NCBI GenBank assembly: GCA_030761205.1
Contig: JAULJL010000027.1
Location: 3,601,001-3,665,000 of the forward strand
Origin: Fremontodendron californicum
Lineage: Eukaryota; Streptophyta; Magnoliopsida; Malvales; Malvaceae
Length of the DNA: 64,000 nt
Direction: 5' to 3'
The translations under genes were made by a program, and so were the position numbers. Below, one piece after another: positions 46,551 to 58,365 of the stretch. Positions within the stretch are counted from its first letter, which is position 1, and every line of letters begins with the position of its first letter. The notes beneath the pieces were generated by a model, which had not been told where the DNA came from, ran no database searches, and saw only the letters and a program-made list of their open reading frames with translations.

Positions 46551-48135
46551 TGTCATAACGATTTTTTCGGACCGCTACGACGAATTTGATGAAAACACAA
46601 AAAATGGAGTCGCCACCAATCTTTTTTGCTAGGTGTGATTGGCCACCTATTAAAACCGATTTTAGTAAAACATTTTAAAAATAATTAAAACATTTTGTAA
46701 AACCAATTTCGAAGTCTGCGCTTTGAACCAGAGAGAAAACAAAATCGGGTTCGGGAGTCAGTTACGTGCGGGGAAGGATTAGCACCCCCGCAACGCCCGT
46801 TTAGAAAACGGTACCACTTGATCACGTGTTATCTTAAATCTCGATTTAATGGATTTAACATCGGTATTTAAAACTAATTCTCTTTTCTTTTCTTTTATTT
46901 TATTTTAAAAAAAAATGTTTATTATTTTTTGAATTTTCTTGAACTGTTTTTAATTTTTTAAAAAATCGAAAGTGAACATAAATTTATTATCGAAAATACT
47001 CATTAAATATTCCCGACACTCTCGGTGGTATTTAACGAGATCTTCTCACCTCAAGACATCTCAAGAATCACAACCGTGATATCTTTCGAATTCCGTCGTC
47101 GGCAATTTACATCCATTTTTATTCAAATGCGTATGATGCGAATATTTAAATATCGGATGCATACGGCTTAACATATAACTATAAAATTAAACATGCGAAT
47201 CGTAATATTAAAAACACGAGCATGGCAAAATATCGAGCGCAATAAACATTTGCAATTTATTTATTTTTTTATTTTGATTATTTCTATTTTTTTTTTAAAC
47301 GAAAACGAATTTTTGTATCGAGCATGTCGCCAAATATTCCCACCACTCGTGGTGATATTTAACGAAACTCTCTCACCTCAAGATATCTTAGGAATCACTA
47401 CCGTGACGTCCTTCGAATTCCGTCGTCGGTTATTCGCATTTATTAAAATAATCTTCTTTTTTAAAGTTAAAATGCTTTTAATAATTTTTTAAAACCGAAA
47501 CCGAATAATAAAAAATACGTCGAATACTGAGCAAAAATAAATAAACAAAAATAGTAATAAGTAAAGAAATTAAAATCATACCAAAAATGTCGAGAATCCG
47601 AAAATTAAAACGTCGGACTTGATCTTCGTAAAATCACCAGTGGGGGTCCGATTTGGGAGGTGTCTGAATCCGGGTGAGGGGCCTCCGAATCGGTGGATCT
47701 CCTCCTCTTCCTCCCCTTTTTTCTGTTGTCTCTCTTTTCGGTTTTATGGTGGGGAAAAGGGGGGTTGAGTGTGGCAGGTGGGTGGCGTGTGGCAGTGGGT
47801 TAGTCCGAAAGGGGTATGGAGTGTGAAGGGCTGGTGGACTGGGGCTTCTGACAGGTTTCTTTTTTTGGGGGTGGCGTGAAGGGGTGGCTGCCAGAGGGGG
47901 GTTGTGGCAGGCGACGGCGGCAGGTGCAGGGGGGTTAGGGTTTGCTAGGGTTTCTGTGTTTGAAAATGGGAGTGGGCCTGTTGGGCTTGCTGGGTAGCAG
48001 GCCCTATTGGGTCTTTGGGGAAATGGGCCCGAAATTGGGCCTGGACAGCAAATTGGGCCTGCTGAATAGCAGGCCCAGTTCGCACTTGGTCCGGGTCGGA
48101 TTCGAATCCGACCCGGACGAAAATTAGTTATTACA
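46551..48135 (-). repeat. 5' LTR of the gypsy element (right copy)
   Basis: Nearly identical to 37439-39025. Visible differences include cattcgctat/catttgcaat, aaatgaaaatg/aaacgaaaacg, attcagtcg/attccgtcg and gcccggttc/gcccagttc, plus a few homopolymer length changes. Confidence 0.92.
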
Positions 48136-48140
48136 ATCTT

Positions 48141-48807
48141 TTAATATTTGAGAAGAATTCGACCAAAAATATTAAGTCTATTAAACAGATTTTGACAAAA
48201 ATATATATCATACTTGTTTAAAAAACATACTAGACTTTGATTCCAACATTATTTAAGACTCAACCAAACCTGACCCGACATAATATAATGTATATTATTT
48301 TTTATATTTATATATTACATAATTTATATTATATAAATGATATATAATATTATAATATAAATATTAAAAAATATTTTAAATTATTATTTTAAACCCTAAC
48401 AAAAGAAAATTAAAAATATCAAAGATTAAAGATTAAAAAGATACCATGTTTTATTGTTTTTTTATAAGAAAAAACTTACTTTAATATTGAAATGTGCGGG
48501 CATGGACTATTTCATTTATTATATTTGAATAGGTTTGAGTAGAATTTAAAATCTAAATTGCCGGATCAAATTAGATTTGAGGTAAGTATATAGAGTGTTA
48601 ATATCATAATTAGAGCCAATCTGGTCCATTAACAATTCCTAAAAAAATGAAATTTTAAAGTGAATTAATATGCAAAATCTTGGGTTTGTAGTTTATCAAC
48701 TAGCAGTGCTATAATAGCGATGGTTAAAGATACGTGTATATAATTAATTAAACAGGGATATCGAATTCATAATTTGTCATTTTTAGGTTTATTCAATCAA
48801 TACCACA

Positions 48808-48853
<46 letters not shown>

Positions 48854-51838
48854 TGAAACTTGAAACTATATAAAATTAAAAAAAAATGGCCAGAATATAA
48901 AAAAAAAATATTAGTACTACTATATTAAACGAAATATTACTCCAATGGTTGGAAGGTTAATTAAAATCTTAATTATATATACACCAGATGACCAGATTCA
49001 TATATCATATATAAATAATATATACAGAAGTCTTACTTCCTTTTTTGTGAATGTTTGATTCTTTAGATGGTTGGAAGCTTCTAGTTATGGGTAATTAAGT
49101 GCCCTATTCAAAGGGGAGGATTGGCCCCATAAACGGTTTAAACGTACTCTTAACTTTGAGTCTTTGACAGACACACTATATATCTGATGATAATCAGCAA
49201 AGCATGCAAGAGAGACAAGTTGCAGCCTTGCAGGCCTTGTGAACTAAGTGGCATAACCCCGACCTTGCATGTGATCTGACTGGTAAAAGAGATCAAGAAG
49301 AAGAAAAAGAAAAGGAAAAGATTGATGTTAAAAAAGAGTCAAGTTTTATTATTTCTTTATGGATTTGTTAGTAGAATATGCCTATCTCATTTTCGGTGCT
49401 TTAAATCGACAAGAAAAAGTAGGGGCTGCTTTTAAAAGTTGGTGTCCACAAATTTCAATATTTACGATTTTTTTTTTTTTTCAAATTACAATTTTTTTAT
49501 ATAAAAAAAGTGAAAAAAACTCATGTATTCCTTAACTTGTTAGCTGGTCAATGCCATCTTTTCTCTTTCTTTATATATATATTTGGTTTGCATGTCGACC
49601 AAAGAAGATTATGTATTAATATAAGTATATGAGAGTGAGATATCATAAAACTAATATTTGATTAGTTGAAGTGATTAAGTGGCTCCAACCCCTTATATGA
49701 GAATCAAAGTTCGAATATTGAGAGTCTCCAATGTTGAAAGGGTTTTATCATTACACTCCGACCCGACAAAGATTAATTTTCCATCAATCATAAAATCAGG
49801 ATGGGAACATTCTTTTTTTGGACATTTTTTTTTTTTTAAAGAGTGAGATATCATAAAGAAGATTAATAAAGAAACATACTTTTGTTAAAGACATTTTGGT
49901 ATTAAAGAAAGGAAGCAACGATTCACGGAAGAAAACAAAGTGGGGGATTGAAGGTTCACTGCATGAAATTTTTACACATGAATGTGTTTTGCCCAAAAGA
50001 ATCATTACCTAGGGATACCATACATGTAGGTATAACCAGAGAGGTTCAAGGATTTGACTGCCCATCCGGTTTGATAAGTTTGATCCGTATTGAATCGGGT
50101 TTGGACAAATATTTTTTAAATTCAAATTGATCTGGTCCGACACAAATTATTATTTATTAACAAAAAAAATTATTTAAATTTAATTATAAAAATATATATT
50201 TTAATATTTTTAAATAGTGATTCGAACTTACTGGCTGATTCGAGCCTGATTTGGATAAAAGATGTGAAAAAAATTCGGGTCGCAATCTAGTACGACCCGA
50301 TCCATAAATAGGTCTGATCCAATTTTCTAAGAAGGTTTATTTTGAAAAAGAAGCCAGGCAATGTCTAGCTAATTTTATTTTTGGATGATGGTTTGCAACA
50401 AAGGTGATTATGATAAGATAAGCTGATCGAAAGAAATGAAAAGCAAGAATGGCTATTGCCTTATTGATTATAGGGTGTAATTGTATAAGAAATTTCTTCC
50501 CCTTGGAAAAAGGATCTTGCCTTATTTTGCAGTCATGGTGTCGCTCATCTGAGACGTTGAACCCATTAATATTATTAGTGGGCAAATTACTTGATATAAA
50601 TATAAATATATATATATATATGATAAAATCAAAAGCATAATTAGTGATTTAGAATTTCTTATCCCAGAAGTTTAGAAAGAAAAGTCTATGTTAATTTTTA
50701 TTTTTAAATAGTAATTTGAAAATAGGAAAATTGATTCAAAATATCGAGATTTAAATATAAACTTATTAGATATTACTTTTTAAAAATAAAAACATAAACT
50801 AATAGAATTAAATATGAATTCGTTATATTTTTCCTTTGCAAAGAAATTGAGATGCGACCATTAGATGATTTTAATATAAGTAGACTCTAGTAGGTAGGTC
50901 AAGACCCAGTCACTGGGCTCATTAAATCATCATCATCAGAATTCGCAATTCATCTATATATAATATACTTTATTGCACAAAGGAAATTAAATTCTTCGAA
51001 CGAAGCCAGTTATATCTTTGCACTATATATGACGGTGATGGTGCATGTGGTGCCCATTAATAAATGTTAGTATAAACTCTTTTTTAATTAATTAATTGTA
51101 TGAAGGAGATGAAATCATTTTGGGTTTCATCAAACATTGAGAGATTATTGAAAGGTGAGGATCAGGTTTTGTTATTGAAAAAGTGTTAAGACTCTCGTGA
51201 TCAAAATATAATCCTTAACAATTTTAAATATATATATAAACAATAATTACATTTATGGAATCATGAGTAGATGCAAATGAAAAGAGTTGAGATAAAAAAA
51301 GAAAAAAGAGATCTAAGTTTTGATATAATTTCATGTTTAATAATGAATTAGGTCAAATCAAATGAAAAATAAATGAAAGTTTGATGATTCTTTTTTGGGA
51401 ATATCTTTTTAAGGAATGAAGATTAATTGAATAAATTGGCACAATTTATGGGATTCTTGGTGTACATAAATCCTAATTTTCTTACTAAAACATATGTCAA
51501 GTAACGAACAAAAGGAAGGAATTTTATTTTTCACAGATTTGATTATGTAAAAATTATCACGGAATTTGAACTTAATTTAATTGTAATAATAAAATTTCAA
51601 AATTTTATAATAATTTTCATGAAACCGGAACTATAAAATCAAAACTCTGAAGAGATATAAGAAAATAAAGTTGATTAACTTGAGTAATTACGGGGTACGT
51701 AAAGTAGTCCAAAAGAAGTAGGGCCGCCCCATGGGACGGGCCTCTTTCTTAACATAAAATGAACCTTAATGGGCCAAATGCCTAGAAGTTTTGGGCTTCT
51801 CCAACTCCGAAAAAAAAGTAAAAATAATTGGGTTAATA
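48141..51838. other. AT-rich intergenic region without a supported gene
   Basis: Contains a TA microsatellite (about 48811-48849), poly-A/T runs and, at about 50030-50330, a degenerate stretch with gggtttggacaaata and gattcgagcctga words that may be an old hAT MITE of the 51839 family. No convincing coding frame. Confidence 0.55.
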
Positions 51839-52134
51839 TAGACCTGCTCACGGGCCGGGTAGCCCGCCAGGCCCGGCAGGCCTGGCCCGTATTGTGTCGG
51901 GTCTAGGCAGGATATTTTGTATTCCGGGCCGGCCCAGCCCGGCCCGGAACAGTAATTTTTATTATAATAATATTATTTTATTTAATTTTAAATATAAAAA
52001 AATAAAAAAATTATTTTTTTATTCTAATGAATAGTGTTTCGGGCCTAAACGGGCGGGCTGGGCCGACCCAGGGCCGGGCCTGGGCAGAGAAAATATAAAA
52101 AACCGGGCCGTGGCCCGGCCCATAAGCAGCTCTA
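51839..52134. mobile_element. hAT-type MITE (296 bp) with 8-bp TSD
   Basis: TIRs are TAGACCTGCTCACGGGCC and, on the reverse strand at the right end, TAGAGCTGCTTATGGGCC. The 8-bp TSD is GGTTAATA (51831-51838) and GGTCAATA (52135-52142), one mismatch. Same family as 1473-1754. GC-rich arms surround an AT-rich core. Confidence 0.85.
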
Positions 52135-52142
52135 GGTCAATA

Positions 52143-54999
52143 TAACAAAATTTGAAAAGATAGTTTTTTGTTTCTATAATAAAAACTAAAAAAATGAGCT
52201 TTAATTAATTAGTTAAAAAATCTGGAAACTCCAACTTAAAAGCTTCTATAAAATTAATAATTTTACCCGCGCATACTACGAAAGTTATACATATTATTAA
52301 AATATACCTAAATAATTTTTTTTTTTTTTTTGTTATTATACTTTTATATTTTTTAATATTTTTAAATTTAATTTGATAAATTCAAAGTGATAAGTAAACT
52401 ACTATGATTATTTTAAATCATATTTTCCTCAAAAAAATTGTTAAGAGAATAATAAAAATATTAATAAATTTTTTAATATATAAAAATATAAAATTATGTA
52501 ATTTTTTTACTAAATATATATTTATTTATTTCTGTAAAAATAATAAATTATCAAAAGTTAAAACAATAATAATAATAAAAAAAAACTACAAATACAAATA
52601 CAACTATTTTTTTTATTTTCTTTCTATTTTTCCTTTATTCTTTTTAATTATAAAAATTAAAAACAACACTAATAAAAAAATAAAACTACAATTTCTGTTA
52701 ATTTTTAATTTTAATTTTAATTTCTTATTTTTAATTTTTTTCTTCTTCTTCTTTTTCCTCCCCTGTCGTCGGTTGCTTGAGAAAAAAGTAAATATTTTAT
52801 ATTTTTATAAAAAATTAAAATAAGTAAAGGGAAAAGGAAAAAAAAGAGAAAAAGAGAAAAAAGTAAAATATTTAAAATATTTTTATAATATGAATGAAAA
52901 TTAATATTTTATATTTTTTTATAAATTATTAATTTCCATAAAATTTATTTAAATTATAATATAATTATTATTTATTTTTTGTATTTATTTATAAAGAGAA
53001 AAAAAAAGAGAGAAGAATATAATAAAGAAGTAATAAAATTAATTATAAAATTAAATAAATATTTTATAAATTATTTAATATTTATAAAAGTAATTTAAAT
53101 TATAATATAAATTATTATTTATGTTTTAGTTTATTTATAAAAAAGATAAAATAAAATAAAACAAAACAAAAATATTAAAAATATTTTTTATAAAATTAAT
53201 TTAAATAAATATTTTATATGTTTATAAATAAAAATTATTTTATAAAATTAATTCAAATTATAATATAAATTATTTTTTATTTCTTGTATTTATTTATAAA
53301 GAAAAGGAGGAAAAATATAAAATTTGAAGGAAAAAAAAAAGACCACATCATCAAATGACATTTTTGTAATTTACGCTTCACATGTCCTCTGTCATTTAAC
53401 TCTTATTTTCAGAGTTGTGCTAACGGACAGACCGTATTGATATTTGATACAAAATTATGAAATTGAGATCTGATTGTTATGTTTTGAAATTTGGGACCAA
53501 TATAAAATATATCTTATATTTTGGTGACCATTGGTGTTATTAACTTTTTTTTTTTTTTTCAAATCATTTAATTGATTAACTCAAATTATCTTTTTGCCCC
53601 CACTACCAAACAAAACAAAAAAAAAATCTTTAAAAAAATGATAAATGAGTCTCCCCCACTAATAAACAAAAAAAAATCTTTTTAAAAATGACAACTAAAT
53701 CCTGAGAAAGAATGACAAATGAGTCCCCCACTAATAAACAAAGCAAAAAAAAAAAAATCTTTTTAAAAATGATAATTGAATCCCTCAAGACTCAACCTTC
53801 ATTATGATAGATGTTGTCAACCAAATATATTCTTAATTATTTTAAATAATTATAATTTGACACTGTTTGAAAAAAATTATTTCATTTTATAAATGAGTTT
53901 AATAAGTTAACATATATCTCTCAGCATATATTAAAAAATAAAAAAATGATTAAAACAAAGTAAACAAATAATAATCTCATAACTATGCTTATGAAATTAA
54001 AAAAATTTATCATCAATATATAAAAAAATAACTCATTTGAGAAACTTTGATCTTGAACCGCCACTCATTTCTACAACCCCAGCGACAGCTGATGTAACCT
54101 ACTAAACTCCAAAATAAAAGCTCCTATTAATGATAATAATATAGTTTATTTAGGCTCCAATTGAATGGATAGTGAGATTAAAAACAAAGATCGAGGTGAG
54201 ATTAGTTACTGTAGCGGTGAGATTAGAAACAGCGGTGAGATATGTGTTTGGATTCAAACGCAACGGTGGCAGTGAGATGAATAATAGTGAAAAAAAATAA
54301 TCATTAAAGGCATTAGATTAAAATGTGTATATATATATAATAAATAATTAAAAATATATTTATATTAAATAATAAAATATATATTAAAATTATATTTATA
54401 TTAAAAAATAATTAAAAAATTTTAAAAATATATTTATGTTAAAAAATTAATTATCATTAAAAATATTAGATTAAAATGTTTATATATAATAAATAATTAT
54501 TAAATTTTTATTGATATTAAATAATAAAATATTTACTAAAATTATATTTATATTAAATAATAATAATTAAAAATTATATTTATATTAAATAATAATTTAA
54601 AAAATTAAAATTAAAAATAATAAAAATATTGAAGGGGGATAAAAGAGAAATTACCCACTCCATCGAAGGTCGAATCTGTGACTGGACCTCCGGTCCAATG
54701 GATTACCTCCACTGGAGGTGATCCAAAGGCACTCCAATAGACGTGTAGTGAGAGGGTTTTTTTCTCACAAAAACAAAAAGATTTTAACGCACAGAGTTTT
54801 TCTCTCACAAAAATAAAAGAGGTGCGTTGGAATCCGGAGCTTTTAGAATAGAAGAAGGTAAAAAAAAAAAATCTGTAAAATTGAAATTGATTTAACAAAT
54901 TAAGCAAAACTCAACCATACTGCATAAATAGTAATATATATATATATATAATAAGAATAGAATATATACAAATAATTCTGGAAATAATGCAAATTCTAG
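52143..54999. other. Extremely AT-rich intergenic region
   Basis: Long A/T-only stretches. At about 53597-53790 there are three diverged units of (t)cccccactaataaacaaa plus aaatctttttaaaaatga. Two short GC-richer hairpins (ggacctccggtcc, cctccactggagg) lie at about 54685-54720. The 139-codon open frame at 52404-52823 is Lys/Asn/Phe/Ile-only and is not considered a gene. Confidence 0.55.
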
Positions 55000-55344
55000 C
55001 TAGTCAGCCCACAACCACATCAACTCGTCCACTGGCGGCGTTTCCAATATCAGCCTATCCAAGTTTTTAAAAGATAAACCATTGGTTAACATGGAAACAT
55101 GACCAAGGCCACCGCCGCCTACAGTGGCAGTATTGCCACATGACCCTTCAGCTGCAATCTTTCCAGCAACCTTTCTTTTGGTTTTTCTACCGGAAAACGA
55201 GCTCTCCTCTATCCATGCAACGCAACAATCCTTGCCAGTAAGCCTTTGAACTACAGATTTAAAGCTGAGGGGGTCAGTTTCAACGTACTGAGTATCAATT
55301 AGCACTACTTTAACATCTTCATGAGATGTAGCAGTAGCCGCCAT
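55000..55344 (-). CDS. VQ motif-containing protein, intronless, 114 aa
   Basis: VQ proteins are small plant-specific transcriptional cofactors, many of which bind WRKY factors in the nucleus. The defining motif FxxxVQxLTG is present as FKSVVQRLTG, about residues 28-37. A basic patch GRKTKRKVAGK follows at about 53-63 and could act in nuclear targeting. The C-terminus ETPPVDELMWLWAD is acidic/aromatic. The start is the ATG of MAATATSHED at 55344; a slightly longer frame upstream lacks an ATG. Absence of introns is usual for the family. A TATA-like box is seen about 120 bp upstream. Confidence 0.9.
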   Translation of the reverse strand: MAATATSHEDVKVVLIDTQYVETDPLSFKSVVQRLTGKDCCVAWIEESSFSGRKTKRKVAGKIAAEGSCGNTATVGGGGLGHVSMLTNGLSFKNLDRLILETPPVDELMWLWAD

Positions 55345-55461
55345 TGAAGAAAATGAATACAAAAAAAAGAAAGAAAGAAAGAAAAGGAATTGGTGTTATA
55401 ACAAGCTAATTCTTTGCTTGAATATAATGCAAGTTGAGATGTGGGTTGGAGGGTTTGGGGG

Positions 55462-55471
55462 GATGGTTTTA
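55462..55471 (-). promoter_or_regulatory. TATA-like box of the VQ gene
   Basis: Read on the - strand the sequence is CCCTATATAAAACC, about 120 bp upstream of the VQ start codon. Position and sequence fit a plant core promoter. Not otherwise supported. Confidence 0.55.
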
Positions 55472-56002
55472 TATAGGGAAAAAGATGAGGGGACCGATAC
55501 CAAGAAGGTGGGGTTTGGGGGTGGGACAGTTATTGGAGAAATGAAATTAAGCAAGTTGACTGTTAAAATGGGAATTATATGCAGTCTGGAAGGACCCAAG
55601 TCTGAGTCAAATTAAGCAAAACCCTTTGAGGTTTGTGGACATGTAAAATCAAAAGAAGTCTTCGTCAAAGCACGCATATAAGGAATATTTCTCCAAAATC
55701 TTTCCCTCTTCCAAAGGGTTTTAACTTATTCATTCACGTGCTGCAGCCATAAACAAGATTATTACCTCAAGTTTACAGCTGCTATATATTCTGCTTATGA
55801 TCAAACACGCGACACTCAACAATTAAAATCAATTACATCTAAGCTTGGGAAAAATCTATATATTGACAAGTACTGTACTGTATATATTATGTATATGCAT
55901 GTTAATATTTAAAATTAATAAAATCTTTACGTTGTTAACTTTTAACATTTTTAGAGTTCACACTTTTATATATAAAAGATATTTTGAAATGTTTAAGATT
56001 TT

Positions 56003-56431
56003 GTTTGGTAGGGTGAAAAGAAAATTAGAAAGATAGAAAATTAGAGGAGAAAAATGTGAAAAGATGAAAAACATATTTTTTATTTCTATTGGTGTGCTTG
56101 GTAGGAAAGATGAAAAAGTGAAAATAAAAAGTAATTTTCTTTTTATCAATTGTTTGGTAGAGTTGAAAAATGAAAAGAAAGAAAATGAAAGTATATTGTT
56201 TTACCATTATACTCATTGTAAGGTAAGATGACTCACACCACTCTTATTTTCTTTCTTCTTTTCTTCCAAACTGGAGTGATTTGTTTTTGTTAATAGGTGT
56301 TGAAAATGATAATTTTTTCTATTTTCTTTCCTCTCACTTTTCTTTTCTACCAAACACACTCAAAATTCATTTTCTTTCTACTTTTCCACACTCCTCTTTC
56401 TATTCTTCCAGTTTTTTCACTCTACCAAGCA
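56003..56431. mobile_element. Putative MITE with gtttggtagggtgaaaag ends
   Basis: Left end GTTTGGTAGGGTGAAAAG; right end reads GTGCTTGGTAGAGTGAAAAA on the reverse strand, an imperfect inverted repeat. Further internal copies of cttggtaggaaagatgaaaa and tttggtagagttgaaaaatg lie at about 56096-56172. No TSD was identified. Confidence 0.55.
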
Positions 56432-57226
56432 CAACATAAGAGAATCATATGACCGTGGTCCATGGATGAGTTGCTTTTTTTTTTTCTTTGTGGATAAATG
56501 AAGATTCTTTATGTGAAATAGAATTAACTGAAGCTTTTCCATTCCAATCAAACTGGACAACTTGTCCCAGTGGTTCCAGATACGTACGCACACCCCAACC
56601 CAGCACCAAGTTTCTTGAAACCAGTAGTGATTCCACAATAATTTGTGAGCTATTGTGGCTCAGCACAACCATTTCATACATCTTCAAGATATATAAAATT
56701 ACAGGGCTGTTGGAAGCGGAGATTAACCAGTTTCAGCGCGAGAGATTACTGGACAAATTTTTTGGTGATCGATGATTGTTTTGGAGGACAAGACGAATCA
56801 AATGAGAAATCATTGAAAAATATTGAAAGATAATTTCAATTCGAAATAAAAAAATAATAAAAAAAAACTATTTAACGACGGCATGCTATTGCTAAATGAA
56901 TCTAGATTATTAGGAAAAACTTTTTTCTCAATTGTGAGTGACTCCTTGTGATTTTTATCTTTATTTTTTTTTAAAAGAAATCTTTGGACACCTGTTCCTC
57001 TCAACATATATAGTTCTTTGGTCATCAAAGGATATATATTATTCATGCGGCCGGCTGCCACAACTTCCTTGGCTTTCAAGTTCCACAACGTACGTACGTA
57101 CGTACGGTATGAAAATTGAAAAGAGGAAAAGTAAATGGGGTTTCCAAAGCCCCTTCTTATAACTTCCATATCTTTTGTCTTACTCTCGAGACCTCAAGCT
57201 TTATGTCAAACCTTTTTGAATTAGAA

Positions 57227-57404
57227 TTTTGCTAACAAGTACCCTTAGGGTACTTGTTAAAGTTACTATATATAGTAAGATCTCCATCCAATGCATCGAA
57301 AATGATGAATAAATTTGTCAACTTTTGCATTTAATACAATATTATTACTATAATAATATATTAACTAACCTTAACAAGTGCCCTAAGGACACTCGTTAGC
57401 AAAA
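57227..57404. mobile_element. MITE with about 34-bp TIRs (178 bp)
   Basis: Left end TTTTGCTAACAAGTACCC; right end reads TTTTGCTAACGAGTGTCC on the reverse strand, and the match continues through CTTAGGG(t/c)ACTTGTTAA. The ends are themselves nearly palindromic (acccttagggt). The core is AT-rich. A precise TSD was not identified. Confidence 0.75.
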
Positions 57405-58365
57405 CCCTTTGAATTATTGGCGATGTACTCCTCTTCCTGATTACAATACATGCATCCGGGAAATTTCATCAACAAGCCTGCCTGGTTTAATTAGCCAGGC
57501 TATACCTTGAGTCCAAAAGCCATAAATATATATCCATAAAAACAAAATACCAGTACCTTTTAGAATTAATAATTCTGGAAAAATTCCTTCAATATGTAAT
57601 TAAATTTACATTTGTGCTTGATCCATTATTCAAAGAGTAGGGTTCCAATCTTATTTTTTTTTTTCAAAATAATAAAAATAAGTAGATAACAAGGGATTTG
57701 AATAAAATAGAAAAAGAATAGATGTCGGATTAAGGTTACCAACTATCATTAGATATTTAACATGTTTGATCTTAAATCTAGGATTAAATATTGCATTATC
57801 CTAGTTAAAGTAAACAAAAAAGAGTTTGACACTGACATTAGGACCAAAAGTTTTAAGTAATTATCTGAACAAAAAAACAAAAAGTTTAAGTAATTGTAGC
57901 CCATGGATTAGTTCCTTTTAATATACTGGCTGTAGATTTAAAAAAAAAAAAAAAGTTAAGAAATTGTAATGGGCCAACCCTAAAGTAAACCCAAAAAACA
58001 AATACCCCAAACTACAATGGCCCAATCACTCATCAGCATTTTCACCATCCGGGCGGGGCAGGCACCTACCAATTAACAAACGAAACCAAGCCCTCTCGCT
58101 CTCAGTCCTGCACCAACCAAACATTATAACGAAAAACAAAAGGGTAAAACATTTCTACTTTTTTTTTTTTTGTTCCTCTCTTCTTCTCTCTCACTCGCAC
58201 AATTTTTTTTTTTTTTTTTAAATCTTTTGCTGCCTTTCTCATATCTTCCCCTATCTCTCTATAAGGCAACACTATAAAAAGAGAAACCCAAAGGGGGAAG
58301 AAAAAAAAATTAAATAAATGAATAAAAGAAGCTGAAGATTTTACAATGCTCTCTTGATCACTTTC

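Larger units (their letters stand above)
37439..48135 (-). mobile_element. Non-autonomous Ty3/gypsy element of Tat/Ogre type, 10.7 kb
   Basis: Flanked by perfect 5-bp TSDs ATCTT (37434-37438 and 48136-48140). LTRs are 37439-39025 and 46551-48135. It is read on the - strand: the PBS is just inside the right LTR (46529-46547), the PPT just inside the left LTR (39026-39038), and gag lies in the right half on the - strand. No reverse transcriptase, integrase, protease or RNase H motif could be found between gag and the PPT, so it cannot move by itself. The LTRs differ at roughly a dozen positions by eye (under 1%), so insertion was recent despite the broken gag. This implies trans-mobilisation by an intact relative. 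Confidence 0.9.
55476..58365. other. Intergenic region between the VQ and CUL4 genes
   Basis: Holds two MITE-like elements (about 56003-56431 and 57227-57404), an acgtacgt run (about 57087-57108) and T/C-rich sequence upstream of the CUL4 start (58136-58280) that is probably promoter or 5' UTR. A frame near 56445-56687 on the - strand and its mirror on the + strand look protein-like in places but match no family I recognise. Confidence 0.5.

Noticed and set aside
37439..48135. Reading the gypsy element on the + strand
   Set aside because: The PPT-like tract, the TGG-starting PBS and the gag frames all agree with the - strand only.
52404..52823. 139-codon open frame
   Set aside because: It is made of Lys, Asn, Ile, Phe and Tyr from A/T-only sequence, with no domain, intron or conserved start context.
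56445..56775. Protein-like frames on both strands (about 80-95 codons)
   Set aside because: No recognised motif, and neither strand gives a full gene model. They may be part of an old gene fragment but cannot be supported.
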